A stretch of 64,000 nucleotides of DNA from Planctomycetota bacterium (GCA_018968885.1 JAGWZK010000002.1:284132-348131), one strand, 5' to 3'. Shown: positions 34,869 through 45,207, counted from the stretch's first letter. Translations and numbers: made by a program. The notes: generated by a model not told the origin, from the sequence alone.

Positions 34869-36536
34869 TTACGGTTGGCATGGACCGGCAAAAGCACTGA
34901 CAAAGTCGAGATAATCAAAGAAATCGATGACTGTGTCGGCGTTGAAATCTGCTGCCGCAGACCCCGTGGCAAAGAGCTGGACAAAGTCCAGATAATCAAA
35001 GAAATCGACAGTGTCATCGAGGTTGATGTCGGCCACGCAAGGAGTGCCCAGGAAGAAATTGGTCACACCGGGGTCCCAGTCGGTGCGATTGCCTGCATCG
35101 CGAGCGGTGACGCGGATGCGTGCGTTGGGAACGTTGGGACCGGAAGTGGGCACGGTCCACACGTAGCGGCCGGAATCAGCGATGTTTGTGGCGAGGTTGC
35201 TCCAGGTTGAGCCACCATCCAGAGAAAGGGAGACTGTGACATTTGAGACTGCCTGATCATCATCAGCAGTCCAGTCGATGTTCTGGGTGCCGCCGCGGGG
35301 AATGATCTGACCCCCTCGCAGGGTGCGCTGGTAGACGGTGGGAGCCAAGCCGGTGCCATCGACTCGCCCTTTGTGCTTGGGCACATGCATGCAGATGCAG
35401 TGCATGACACCGGCCGACGTCACGATGGCTTCGCAATTGATCTGAATGATGGTTTTGCCGGGGCAGAGGTTCTGCCACGCAGCGAGGGCAAGATTATCCA
35501 GGGTTGCGCCCAAAGTCGTCGGATACTTGGGCACTAGCACGATGTCGTTGCACATCACGGCATTGGTATAGGTGTAATGAGTGCCGCCGATGGAGCGAGC
35601 GGGAACTCGGACGACGCGGTAACCACTGCCAGCCATGCTGGCGGCCTGAGAGTTGCAGATGGTGTCTTGTGTACTGCCTCGATTCTGATCCCAATCACTG
35701 ATCAGCACAGCATCATCGGCTGAGATGTACATCCACATATCGATGTGCTGGGTGATATCGACGTTGGTGGGAAAAGGTAGAGTGATGGAGGTGTTGATAT
35801 TCTGGTATTGCCGCCAGATGTCGATGATCTGCGCAGCGGTGCGGCCGGGATTCTCATTGACGATCAATTGAGTGGCAAATGCCGCGCCGATGCCATTGAG
35901 GTGCATGTTGCCACCGCCGTGGATCAGCGGCAGTTCGTAATACTTGTGCTTGCGATAGGTGGACCAGGTAGAGTCCCAGTTGTCGTCATTGGGGCGGGGG
36001 CGGTTGTAGCTGTGGTCGACGATGCCGCGGACGGGGCGGGCGCTGTCCCCCTCAAAGATGTAGCGAGGGCCGTAGTCGCGTATCCAGATGGTGTCATTGG
36101 CACCACTGACGTAACGGATGTTTGCGGTGTTGCCGCCGAAGGAAGACACACGGCTGTTGCAGGTGGTGTTCTCTCCCACGGCATCGATGCCGACATATGC
36201 GAGGGCATTTCCACTGGTGGTGATGGCGGCAGCCATCTGCGCGACAATGTCAGTCCACGAGGTCGGGCCTTCCCAAGCCAGGATGATCCCTTCCATGGGT
36301 TCATATTCACTGGCGCAGCGCACTGGGCCACTGGGCGGTGGCGTGACCGCAGCTGGTGGAAGTAGCGGATTCTGTTGCAACCACTGGCGCTCGGCGAGGG
36401 TGAGCCCCTTGGGGGTCATGGCGGTTTCGGGGTATTCGGGTGCGGCGAGTGCCGCCGCGCACAATGACATGAGCACGCCACTGGCGACCAACAGGGGAAG
36501 CGGATTCCGGAATGCGGCGGGAGTGCGGTTCATCAT
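34869..36536 (-). CDS. Secreted peptidylarginine-deiminase-like protein with dockerin
   Basis: A 555-residue exported protein of the agmatine deiminase / Porphyromonas-type peptidylarginine deiminase family. The start MMNRTP gives a clear signal peptide ending near AALAAP. Active-site motifs are all present: WIRDYGP (Asp about 154), GGGNMHLNG, QHIDMW (His 264, Asp 266), YTNAVMCND (Asn about 325) and MHCICMHVPK (catalytic Cys about 380). An Ig/FN-like module follows (about 405-500), then two dockerin-like motifs, CVADINLDD ... and a C-terminal PCQP. Export plus a dockerin favours a protein-arginine or extracellular substrate over cytoplasmic agmatine. Substrate is not proven. Confidence 0.85.
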   Translation of the reverse strand: MMNRTPAAFRNPLPLLVASGVLMSLCAAALAAPEYPETAMTPKGLTLAERQWLQQNPLLPPAAVTPPPSGPVRCASEYEPMEGIILAWEGPTSWTDIVAQMAAAITTSGNALAYVGIDAVGENTTCNSRVSSFGGNTANIRYVSGANDTIWIRDYGPRYIFEGDSARPVRGIVDHSYNRPRPNDDNWDSTWSTYRKHKYYELPLIHGGGNMHLNGIGAAFATQLIVNENPGRTAAQIIDIWRQYQNINTSITLPFPTNVDITQHIDMWMYISADDAVLISDWDQNRGSTQDTICNSQAASMAGSGYRVVRVPARSIGGTHYTYTNAVMCNDIVLVPKYPTTLGATLDNLALAAWQNLCPGKTIIQINCEAIVTSAGVMHCICMHVPKHKGRVDGTGLAPTVYQRTLRGGQIIPRGGTQNIDWTADDDQAVSNVTVSLSLDGGSTWSNLATNIADSGRYVWTVPTSGPNVPNARIRVTARDAGNRTDWDPGVTNFFLGTPCVADINLDDTVDFFDYLDFVQLFATGSAAADFNADTVIDFFDYLDFVSAFAGPCQP

Positions 36537-36650
36537 CTGGTCTCTCAACATCCGGATTCTCAAAATCGGGCCGCAGAACGCACATTGTTGCATCGGCGTC
36601 AAGCCCCGTGTGTATGCAACCGGGGCCCGGGGATTCCAGGTCCGATGTGG

Positions 36651-38141
36651 TTATTCGCAGCCAAAGGCAAAGACCGCGACGAAATCCAGGTAATCAAAGA
36701 GATCAACCACCGTGTCGCCGTTGTAGTCCGCATCCGGCCCACCGGCGGCAAAGACGGAGACGAAGTCCAGATAATCGAAGAAGTCCACGACGGTGTCGCC
36801 GTTGTAATCGGCCTCGCAGAGGGGGTCTCCCTCCCAAAGAGCAACATCGCCACCGTTGCCAAAGTTGTTGGCATGCGCCGCTTTGGAGCCGCTGGTCACA
36901 TAGCGACCATCAGTGCTCATGCTGAGAGCAAAGACCGAGCCGAAGGTGTCGATGCTGCCGATGAGGTTGACGTTGCGATCGAAGATGTGCACTTCGGGAT
37001 GGGCGTTGTCTTCGCTGCCCCAGGAGGAAACGGCAAAGGACGAGCCGTCATCAGAGCATGCGGCGCCGGAGATGGAACTCTGGAGCGCGCCGCCGGCGGT
37101 GGTGGAATACGTGCCCAGCAGAGCGCCAGTGGGAACATCCCACGCGCGGGTGTGAGTTTCCAAGTACGTCAGATACATGTGAGACATCGAGACAACTGTG
37201 TTGCCATCACGCGAGACGGCAAAGCCCCAGGCGAACCACTGATTGGGCGCTGAGAAGTTGATGACGTTGCTCCACGAGGTTCCCACCCTTTTGAAAACCC
37301 GCATATCAAACCCACCGACGACGATGGTGTTGCCATTGCCGGAGATGACGTACCAGCCGCCGGAACCCGCGCCGGTGGCGTTAAAGGTCTGGGTACCGGT
37401 GGCGGTATCGATCACGCGGCCGTTGAAATCGTTGGTGATGAGGGCGGTCGAGCCATCATCCGAAATGTCCACCGCGGTGATGCCACCTGAACCATTCCAC
37501 ACCGAACGCTGCGTGCCGTCTGCTGCGTTGATGATGTAGGCGCGAGCGAAGGATTGCTGGGTGTTCTGGTCGTAGTAATTGAACCCGGCAACCACGGTGG
37601 AACCATCGCGAGAGATCTTGATGCAGCGCGAGGCGTAGTACACGCTGTAAGGCGCGGGAATCGGGAACGACCAGAGGGGCCCGGCTGAATTCAGGCCACG
37701 AACCACGAATGGCCCGTTGTACTCAACACCATCAATCACTGCGACGCGATCGACATCGGGCGATGCAGAGACGCCCACCGGACTATTCACCTGAACCGAG
37801 TACTCATTCAGCACGGTGCCGTTGCCGGGGACTGCGAAGGTCTGAATGCGCTCGCCATTCAGAGATTGACCCGCCCAGATCACGCGCCCGGAACCGTCGC
37901 CAGCGCCAAAGGACACCGAAGACGAGATCGCGGCAAAGGTATTGCGATACGTCCACAAGACGCCCTCGGGGAAGAGATCACCGGCCGTGCCAGTGGATCG
38001 CACGGTTTCGATGCGAGCACCCCATGCGTCAGTGACGGCGCGGCGGGTTTCGGTCGCCTGCGGTTGCCACTGGGCAGAGGCAAGACCGACGCAAGCGATC
38101 AAGGACATCAAGCCGCAGGCGCGAGAGAGTGACTGTTGCAT
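36651..38141 (-). CDS. Secreted WD40/YVTN-type beta-propeller with dockerin
   Basis: A 496-residue exported protein. The start at 38141 has GAGGTG a few bases upstream and begins a signal peptide ending near ASAQ. Residues 60-430 form repeated blades with ISRDGSTVVAGF, ISDDGSTALITN, VSRDGNTVVSM, CSDDGSSFAVSS and MSTDGRYVTSG, typical of a seven-bladed propeller. Two dockerin-like motifs follow ([19 protein letters not shown] and a second with VVDLFDYLDF), ending FGCE. No enzyme site is seen; a binding or structural role is likely. Confidence 0.82.
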   Translation of the reverse strand: MQQSLSRACGLMSLIACVGLASAQWQPQATETRRAVTDAWGARIETVRSTGTAGDLFPEGVLWTYRNTFAAISSSVSFGAGDGSGRVIWAGQSLNGERIQTFAVPGNGTVLNEYSVQVNSPVGVSASPDVDRVAVIDGVEYNGPFVVRGLNSAGPLWSFPIPAPYSVYYASRCIKISRDGSTVVAGFNYYDQNTQQSFARAYIINAADGTQRSVWNGSGGITAVDISDDGSTALITNDFNGRVIDTATGTQTFNATGAGSGGWYVISGNGNTIVVGGFDMRVFKRVGTSWSNVINFSAPNQWFAWGFAVSRDGNTVVSMSHMYLTYLETHTRAWDVPTGALLGTYSTTAGGALQSSISGAACSDDGSSFAVSSWGSEDNAHPEVHIFDRNVNLIGSIDTFGSVFALSMSTDGRYVTSGSKAAHANNFGNGGDVALWEGDPLCEADYNGDTVVDFFDYLDFVSVFAAGGPDADYNGDTVVDLFDYLDFVAVFAFGCE

Positions 38142-38309
38142 TTTCACCTCAATTGAACCAGGAGCCCCGAGACGCGGAGAATACCAGCGGCGGGGTGAGC
38201 GCTGCAATGGCTAATTGACTGATTCTCAGCAAACCCGTAGCGGGAATCTCGCGTGAATATGGGATGTGCATGGGGTTTCCACCCCAGAAGGTGATGGCTC
38301 CGGGGCATG

Positions 38310-38336
38310 AAAAAGGCCCGCCGAGGAGCGGGCCTT
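38310..38336 (-). terminator. Intrinsic terminator of M1 peptidase gene
   Basis: AAGGCCCGC (38313-38321) pairs with GCGGGCCTT (38328-38336); on the minus strand the stem is followed by TTTTT. The arms resemble those of the terminator at 32780. Confidence 0.85.
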
Positions 38337-38359
38337 GAGAGATGCACAATGCTCGCCAG

Positions 38360-40840
38360 TTATGGGCAACCGGCGCTGAACGCAGCGACAAAGTCCAGAT
38401 AGTCGAAGAAATCGATGGAAGTATCGGCGTTGAAGTCCGCGTTCGAAGCATTGCTGCTGAAGGCGGCTACAAAATCAAGATAGTCAAAGAAGTCGACAGT
38501 CGCGTCGCCGTTGAAGTCCGCAACGCACCCATCGACCGTGAAGGTGAATACGGCGTTGCCCAGAGCCAGGCCATCGCCAGAAGGGAGACTGCCTGCGGAA
38601 GACGGGGCGCTCATCTCGCCATCGATGCGTTGACCGGAAGCGACGGTGGTGATGGTGTCGAGCGCGGTCACGGTGTACGTGCCACCAGCGAACGCAGAAT
38701 TGGCGGTCAGCACAGCGGTGTTGGTTGGCGCGTCGTATGAGAAAGTGAAAGGAACTGCGCCACCGGGGCCAGTGATGGTGAACTGGCCCAAGGAGGCGGT
38801 AACGGGCTCAGAGAATGTCATGCGTACTTGTGTGGTGCCACTGGCTGCGGTGGAGCCGGGGGCGGGAAGTGTCTGCACCACCTTGGCGGGGCCATTGATG
38901 TACGCCTCGCTGGCGCGGCTGCTGGAGAGAATCCAGTTGAATTCGTCAAAGCCCATGCCGGTCGCTGGAGCGGTAAGAGGAATCACAAAATGTTCCTGAC
39001 GCTCATCATTCCAGACCACATAGGTGGTGTTGCCACCGGTGCGGTCCACGCGGATGTCAATCGGGAACGTGAACTTGTTGTTGGCACCCATCGCGGTGGA
39101 TTGAGTCTGGCGAATGTGCAGTTTCAGGTAGTGCTGCCCATTCACCGTGACGGCCTGGGAACCGTAGAGATAGGCAGGAGTGCCTTGGCCAAGCACGCTC
39201 TGATCGATGTACCACTGCAGAGAGGAACCATGCGTTGAGGAAGCGATGTCGGAGAAGTTCTGCGTGGTTGCGCCCGTGCCGCTGAACGCTGCACGATAGT
39301 TGGCGAGAATCTGGAAGAACGTAGTGTCGCCGACGATCTTGCGAAGCTGGTGCAAAGCCCACCCACCCTTGCGGTAGGAATTGTTGGAACTGAAGATGTT
39401 GTTTGGGCTGGTGACATCAAAGCAATAGGCACTTGAGCCGGTTGTGGCCGTCAGGTTGGAGGGACGGCGCGCAGCCATCGAAGAATGCAATGCGCTGATG
39501 CCTGCTGAGCCCGGCTTGCGCTCATACCACAATGCCTCGGAATACGTTGCAAATCCCTCATTGACCCAGATATCGTTCCACGTGCGACAGGTGACATCAT
39601 CACCCCACCACTGGTGGCCGAGCTCGTGCGCGGTCACGCTTTCAGAGAAGGTGCCACCCATGCCGGTAATGGTCTGATGCTCCATGCCACCACCGAAGGT
39701 GAACTGGTAAATGCCGTACTTCTCGCTGGCAAATGGGTACAGGCCAAAAACGGGGCGGAAGGTCTCCAGCATCTGCAACGACTGTGCCCAGACATTGCGG
39801 TTGTTGGCGGTGTCGCTGGGTGGTGAAATGTTGATCTGGAAAGGCATGGCGCCCGTTCCGCCACCCGACAGCGGATAGTTGTAGGTGTAGTCATACACGT
39901 TGTAGGCGTGGATGCCGAATGCGTAGAGATAGGTGGCCGTGGGAAGATTGGTGCGCCAGGTGTACTTGGTCTTGGTGGTGCCGACGGGTGTGGTGCTCTG
40001 CAGTATGCCGTTGGCGACGCCACGCAAGCCGTTGGGAACGGTGAGACTGATCGTCGCCGTGCTCTTGTCGGCGTTGTCGCCGGGCTGGCCATTCTCACCA
40101 TCTTTCACGGGCCAGATGCTGGCGGCGTAGTAGGGCTCAGCAAGCGAACCTGCAAAAGGAAGATTGTTCAGTGTGGTGGCGCCGATTGAGAAACTGCCCA
40201 GCCCCACGCTGCGGGGGGTGCCGCTGTAATTCACCTTGACTGTAAAGATCTCACCGCTGTTGTACGCGCGATCAAGGGTGATGCGCCGGCCGTACGTGCC
40301 CGCAACAACCACCGATGATCCGGGGATGGTGGTCGTGCCATTGATCACCACGCTGGAGATGGTGTACCCGTTGGTGATGCTGCCACCGTTGCTGCGGAGG
40401 CGAAACGTGAACTCAGTGAGTCCATTCACCATGCTGCGCAGGGTCATGGTGTTGGAGCCCGCGATGGTCACGGCGTTGGGATCGATATCCACATCAAAGT
40501 TGTTGTCGATCAGATCGGTGTCACCAAGGTTCTCGGCGGGTTCGAGAAGTTGTTCATCCTCTCTCTGACCCTTCTCAGCGAGCCGAGCCAGAAGCGCCTT
40601 GTACATTGAGGCCTTGCCACAACCGGTGTGATCGCCACCAGCGCAGTCGTCACCACCACCGGGGTGACCCGGAGGCAAAGGAGGCAGAATTGTGTTGGCT
40701 GCAGGAATCGTGCCGATGCGGCAGTCGTGCCCCTCAAACTGACGAACCACCTGAGCGTTTGCCGCGGCTCCAGCGACAAGGACCACAGCCAGCGAGGACC
40801 TGGACAAAGACAACCCACACACCTTGGAGTGATTCAGCAC
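38360..40840 (-). CDS. Secreted M1-family aminopeptidase with dockerin
   Basis: An 826-residue exported zinc peptidase. I prefer the GTG at 40840 because the signal peptide ([20 protein letters not shown]...) begins there; an ATG 16 codons upstream gives an odd acidic start. The catalytic domain shows GGMEHQT (substrate N-terminus site), [10 protein letters not shown] (about 405-414) and [11 protein letters not shown] 18 residues later, the HExxH-x18-E zinc set. A beta-sandwich with an Ig-like fold (about 640-745) and two dockerin-like motifs follow (CVADFNGDA ... SAGCP). It should trim N-terminal residues from extracellular peptides, complementing the matrixin. Confidence 0.88.
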   Translation of the reverse strand: MLNHSKVCGLSLSRSSLAVVLVAGAAANAQVVRQFEGHDCRIGTIPAANTILPPLPPGHPGGGDDCAGGDHTGCGKASMYKALLARLAEKGQREDEQLLEPAENLGDTDLIDNNFDVDIDPNAVTIAGSNTMTLRSMVNGLTEFTFRLRSNGGSITNGYTISSVVINGTTTIPGSSVVVAGTYGRRITLDRAYNSGEIFTVKVNYSGTPRSVGLGSFSIGATTLNNLPFAGSLAEPYYAASIWPVKDGENGQPGDNADKSTATISLTVPNGLRGVANGILQSTTPVGTTKTKYTWRTNLPTATYLYAFGIHAYNVYDYTYNYPLSGGGTGAMPFQINISPPSDTANNRNVWAQSLQMLETFRPVFGLYPFASEKYGIYQFTFGGGMEHQTITGMGGTFSESVTAHELGHQWWGDDVTCRTWNDIWVNEGFATYSEALWYERKPGSAGISALHSSMAARRPSNLTATTGSSAYCFDVTSPNNIFSSNNSYRKGGWALHQLRKIVGDTTFFQILANYRAAFSGTGATTQNFSDIASSTHGSSLQWYIDQSVLGQGTPAYLYGSQAVTVNGQHYLKLHIRQTQSTAMGANNKFTFPIDIRVDRTGGNTTYVVWNDERQEHFVIPLTAPATGMGFDEFNWILSSSRASEAYINGPAKVVQTLPAPGSTAASGTTQVRMTFSEPVTASLGQFTITGPGGAVPFTFSYDAPTNTAVLTANSAFAGGTYTVTALDTITTVASGQRIDGEMSAPSSAGSLPSGDGLALGNAVFTFTVDGCVADFNGDATVDFFDYLDFVAAFSSNASNADFNADTSIDFFDYLDFVAAFSAGCP

Positions 40841-41490
40841 GCGCGGCACCCTTTCAAATTGAACAGAGACGAAACTTGGATCGACCAAACCAGGCCGTCA
40901 CGCAATGCGCGGCACTGGACCCTTACTGAGAAGTGCGGAAGTTACCACAACTGCGTCGTCAAACCAAACTTGATTCCGGAAGTTCAGCCCGATAACACAA
41001 GTCACAGAAAAGCACCGGGCCGGAATGCGGGCCGCGATGAACGACACGCATGCTGGCCCAGTCCCCAAATCCCTCAGCCCCTTGGCCCGGCCCGAAAGCC
41101 CCCTGCTGCCACCTGAGTTCACAGGTCGCTCAACCCCAACAAACGGCCCCGATTGCCGCTGATCGATACCCCTTTCGCATCGTCAGGCGGCACGCTGTTC
41201 CACACCATCGGCGGGTCGTCTTGTGCCATGACTCTGCACTGTGATCACCACATTGAATCACATGGCATAGGCATGCACGTTGGTTGATTCGGGCGAACGT
41301 CTCCTCACAAGAAGCGGCACACACACGCCGCGAGTGCAGATCAAGCCCCTCGATGCCGAGCGACACCGGGGGACTCCCCCCACTCTCCGCTGAATAGTGG
41401 TGATGGGTTGCAAGTGAATCTTCACAATTCCGGATTGACGACACCCTGGCATCTGCGTTCGGACGACTTATCGGCACATCAGCGCATGAA
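40841..41490. other. 650-base stretch without a supported gene
   Basis: It lies upstream of the M1 peptidase gene and downstream of the VKOR-DsbA gene, both on the minus strand. Open frames here are short and have poor composition. I see no tRNA, tandem repeat, strong hairpin or ribosome site. A long 5' leader or small RNA cannot be excluded. Confidence 0.5.
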
Positions 41491-43446
41491 TCAAGGCGCT
41501 GGACTGGGGATGCCTTTGACATTGCCGCACGCTTCGATGATGACCTTGCGGATGAGTTCCCTGGAATCGACACCCCCTTTCCAGCGTGCCACACGCCGGC
41601 CATTGACAAAGAGTGTCGGCAACTCAGTGATGGAGAGGGTCGAGGCCGAAGCGACACACTGGCTCAAGCGCAAGTTCACGCCGTTGGTCGTGAGAGGGTC
41701 TTGAATCTGGCCGAGATCCACCTGCGCGGCGGTGGCGAGGGGCCTGATGATATCTGCTGGAATCGGATTCATGGCACCCAGTGCGATGGCTTGATCGTGC
41801 GCTTTCCAGTACGCCGCGTCACCGCCAATGAGCCCTGCTGCGATCACACCCTTGGCCAGTTCGCATGCGCGATCGTTCATCTTGCGTGGGATGGAAGGAT
41901 TGCATGCCGGATCTGCGGGGTAGTGATGAAATGCAAATGAAGCGGACCATCCCTCGGCGAGAATCTCAGCGATGATGGCATGCATTTCACGCGTGCCTGA
42001 TTCCTGATAGTCGCCAACAAGATCGATTTTCGCCAGACCATCGCCACGTCGGCGAACATTCTGCGTGTTCATCTGAACAGGCGCACTTCGCCACATCGAT
42101 ACATACTTCTCCAACGCGCGTGGAGGTTGATCGGTCCATGACTGGTCCCATGACGTGTTTGCGGTGGCTTGAAGCACCGCTGTCACGATGCGCGACACCG
42201 TGCCAGGACTCTCCCATCCGGTACATTCCACACCATTGACAAACACCATCGGTGTGCGGCTGATGCCCAGCGACATCGCCTCTGCAACATCGGCCTTTAC
42301 GCGATCGAGAGATTCGCGACCAGTGAATGCAGCCATGAACTGATCGACTGGCAGACCCATCTCAGCAACCCCAGAGCGCAACTCCGCTTCGGTGAATGAA
42401 CCACCTTTGGCAAAAAGCCAGTGGTGCATCAGCCAGAAGCCACTCTCGCCAGCGACGATTCCCCCGGCTTCGGCTGCCCGAGCAGCCCAGCAGGCATTGG
42501 CGTGCAGGGTCCGTGGCACATTGGGATTGCAGTCACGACAGAATGGAAAGTGCTTCATCGACAGCGACACGTTGGGCAACGCTGCGACTTGAACCAGCTC
42601 GCGCTCGAGTTTCTGGCAATCTGCACATTGAAAATCACTGATCACCACGATGCGCACTTTGGGAGTCTTGGAACCCTGCTGGTATCGACCGGTGAAACGT
42701 GCTGCCACTTCGGGCTCGGAAGCATGGGGAAGAATTACCGCTGCTTGAACTGGAGTTGGCACAGGAGCCGTCAAACGGTCAGCCGTTGGCTCGCTGAGAC
42801 GATTCTTCTGCATGATCACCGACGCAGCAGCGGCACTGGCGGACTCAGATCGCTTGCGCGCGGCGGAACTCTCGATCACGCCCCCGGTGACAACGACAAG
42901 TGCCAGAGTCGCGACGGCGGCCAACCACGCCTTGTTTTGTGCTGGCTCGTCAGACGCCGCGATTTCCGTTCCGATCCATGCCAGCAGCACACCCACGTGC
43001 GCCGCCAAGCAATAGGGACACCAGACTTGATACTTGATGGCGACAGCGATGAAGAAGATCGACATTGCGAGCAGCACGCGCATACTCCAACGAGTGCTGC
43101 GACTGCCAGCGCCCGCCAACTTCATCAGCACGAGTGCGCCGCAGTACGTCGCCAAGCCAACGAGCGCCGTCGAGAGGGTGAACCCGCCAAACGACACCTG
43201 TCCCCATGCCGAAGCCCCGGCCTCAGCACATCCACCCCAGCCAGCCGGAGCCAGCGACGTGCCTTGGGCCGCCCCGCCGCAACCGGGGAGTGAGGCGCCG
43301 CTGAGGTTCGCGTAAGCGAGCACACCAGTGGAACACAAGGCAAGCAACAGCCCAACGACAGCGAGGGTGTCGCCATATGCCACGATCCGAGGCGATGGTC
43401 GGAACCCGGGGGTGGATCGTGCCGAATGGTCATGTGACTGGGGCAT
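41491..43446 (-). CDS. VKOR-DsbA-pseudoDsbA fusion
   Basis: A 651-residue membrane protein for disulfide bond formation. Residues 25-190 are a vitamin-K-epoxide-reductase (VKOR) domain with about five membrane helices, the catalytic CPYC at 143-146 and the loop cysteines Cys56 and Cys73. Residues 255-430 are a DsbA/thioredoxin-fold domain with CADC at 274-277 and the cis-proline loop RTPMVFVNG. Residues 465-645 are a second copy of that fold: it keeps LPTLFVNG and the CNPSIPRK segment (compare CNPNVPRT), but the CxxC is replaced by ESGT (481-484). The first two domains would pass electrons from secreted proteins to quinone. The third is likely non-catalytic, perhaps for substrate binding. It sits amid cysteine-containing exported proteins. 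Confidence 0.9.
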   Translation of the reverse strand: MPQSHDHSARSTPGFRPSPRIVAYGDTLAVVGLLLALCSTGVLAYANLSGASLPGCGGAAQGTSLAPAGWGGCAEAGASAWGQVSFGGFTLSTALVGLATYCGALVLMKLAGAGSRSTRWSMRVLLAMSIFFIAVAIKYQVWCPYCLAAHVGVLLAWIGTEIAASDEPAQNKAWLAAVATLALVVVTGGVIESSAARKRSESASAAAASVIMQKNRLSEPTADRLTAPVPTPVQAAVILPHASEPEVAARFTGRYQQGSKTPKVRIVVISDFQCADCQKLERELVQVAALPNVSLSMKHFPFCRDCNPNVPRTLHANACWAARAAEAGGIVAGESGFWLMHHWLFAKGGSFTEAELRSGVAEMGLPVDQFMAAFTGRESLDRVKADVAEAMSLGISRTPMVFVNGVECTGWESPGTVSRIVTAVLQATANTSWDQSWTDQPPRALEKYVSMWRSAPVQMNTQNVRRRGDGLAKIDLVGDYQESGTREMHAIIAEILAEGWSASFAFHHYPADPACNPSIPRKMNDRACELAKGVIAAGLIGGDAAYWKAHDQAIALGAMNPIPADIIRPLATAAQVDLGQIQDPLTTNGVNLRLSQCVASASTLSITELPTLFVNGRRVARWKGGVDSRELIRKVIIEACGNVKGIPSPAP

Positions 43447-43591
43447 TCGCCCTGATCGTTGCCACCGACAGTGGCCGTCGCGAGTTGCGTCCTAGAACTG
43501 GTTTCGAGGAGTGATTCGGCGTCTTGCAGAGTGTGGTACACTGGATCTGGTCATCGGTGGTTCGGGAACCCTTCGCCAAAGAAAGTCGATC

Positions 43592-45139
43592 ATGCGTTCA
43601 ACTTTGAAGACAGTGTGTGCACTCGCCCTATTCAGTCTGGCGGGAGTGCCCGCGGCACTGGCCCAGGTCAGTGGTCCCACGCCTCTTCCCGCTGAAGGCC
43701 AGATCGAGGCGCGCCCCATCGTCAATATTCCCATCACTCTCAATCGCATTGACCGCATGCATGTGACACCACGGGGCGTGCGCCCTCCCGTGGATTCCGA
43801 TTACGGGATCGCCGCGTGCAATTTCACCAGCAGTCATACCGATGCGAACTTTGGCGGTGGCAACTTCGTGGTCCAAGCGGGGTTTGCTCAGCAGGAAATG
43901 TTCGCGGCCACCTACACCATCAACCCCGCTGATTTCCCCCTTAAGCACAACCTCACCGAGATCATCGTCGCCACCAGCAACACAAATCAGAACACGACGA
44001 CGCAATGGTCAATCCTGATCTGGGAGGGTGAGCCCAATACTGGCAATTTGATTTTCCAAGCCAGCTCCGATGGCGACCTCTTACCCCACATCTCCATTCC
44101 TGCGGGCACCAACGGCGTCAACCTGCAGTTCTCGGTGGATCCGGGCGACCCCGAGCAGATCATCATCAACAACAACGGCACCAACAAATTCACCGTGGCT
44201 TTCCGCATCGATCGCCATCACAATCAGACACAGAATCCCTGCTTCTTTGCTCCTCCCAGCAACAGCAATGCCTTCCCCTGCACCGATACCTCTGGTCTCT
44301 CGCAGGCAGGCGCCAACTGGCTCTTTGGTCTGAATTGCGGCTCGTTCGGCTGTCCTCCCAACGGTGGCTGGGCCAAGTTCAGCTCCCTTGTCTCTGGGTG
44401 TCGCCCCAGTGGCGACTGGGTCAGCCGCACGACCTGGTCCAGCGTCGCTTGCCAGCCCGGTATCGGTGCCTGTTGCCTTCCCAACGGCAATTGCGTGGTG
44501 ACAACTTCCGGTGATTGCTCCACTCAGGGTGGTGTCTTCCAGGGTGATTTTACTGACTGCTCGACCGTTTCCTGCCCGCAGCCCACCGGCGCATGCTGCT
44601 TCAGCACCGGGTTCTGCATCAGCAACCTCACCGAAGCCCAGTGCATCGGTGCCGGCGGCACGTTCCAGGGCGTTGGCTCGCAGTGCAATTCCAACAGCAC
44701 CTGCCCAACCGGCGCGTGCTGCCTCCCCGATGGTTCATGCATCACTGCAACCCCAGCACAGTGCCAGGCCCAGGATGGCACGTATCGCGGCAATAACACC
44801 AGCTGCTCCACTGCCAACTGCCCACAACCTCTTGGCGGCTGCTGCTTCTCAACCGGTGGCTGCCTGGTTCTGCGTCAAGATCAGTGCCTGGGTGCTGGTG
44901 GCACGTGGGCCGGACCCGGTACCAATTGCGTGGATGCCAACGGTGATGGTCGAGCCGACGCTTGCGTGCCCCCATGCCGCGCCGACTTCAACAACGATGG
45001 CACACTCGACTTCTTTGATTATCTGGACTTTGTCGCTGCCTTCAGCGACAACAGCCCCAGCGCCGACTACAACGTCGACACCGTGATCGACTTCTTTGAC
45101 TATCTGGACTTTGTCGCCGATTTCAGCGCTGGCTGCTGA
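43592..45139 (+). CDS. Secreted GACC-repeat, cysteine-rich protein with dockerin
   Basis: A 515-residue exported protein; the start MRSTLKTVCALAL gives a signal peptide ending at ALAQ. Residues 70-285 form a beta-rich domain. Then come four repeats of about 40 residues beginning GACC or GGCC, each with six cysteines in the order CC-C-C-C-C (GACCLPNGNC, GACCFSTGFC, GACCLPDGSC, GGCCFSTGGC). Two dockerin-like motifs end the protein (CRADFNNDG ... SAGC). The many cysteines predict a disulfide-stabilised rod or binding module. It is divergent from the VKOR-DsbA gene, 145 bases away. Function unknown. Confidence 0.82.
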   Translation: MRSTLKTVCALALFSLAGVPAALAQVSGPTPLPAEGQIEARPIVNIPITLNRIDRMHVTPRGVRPPVDSDYGIAACNFTSSHTDANFGGGNFVVQAGFAQQEMFAATYTINPADFPLKHNLTEIIVATSNTNQNTTTQWSILIWEGEPNTGNLIFQASSDGDLLPHISIPAGTNGVNLQFSVDPGDPEQIIINNNGTNKFTVAFRIDRHHNQTQNPCFFAPPSNSNAFPCTDTSGLSQAGANWLFGLNCGSFGCPPNGGWAKFSSLVSGCRPSGDWVSRTTWSSVACQPGIGACCLPNGNCVVTTSGDCSTQGGVFQGDFTDCSTVSCPQPTGACCFSTGFCISNLTEAQCIGAGGTFQGVGSQCNSNSTCPTGACCLPDGSCITATPAQCQAQDGTYRGNNTSCSTANCPQPLGGCCFSTGGCLVLRQDQCLGAGGTWAGPGTNCVDANGDGRADACVPPCRADFNNDGTLDFFDYLDFVAAFSDNSPSADYNVDTVIDFFDYLDFVADFSAGC

Positions 45140-45207
45140 TTCACCCTGTTTCGTTCCGCCCTGCCGCCACCTCGTGCTGGCAGAGCCCGTTCGATGAGAG
45201 ACACGCG

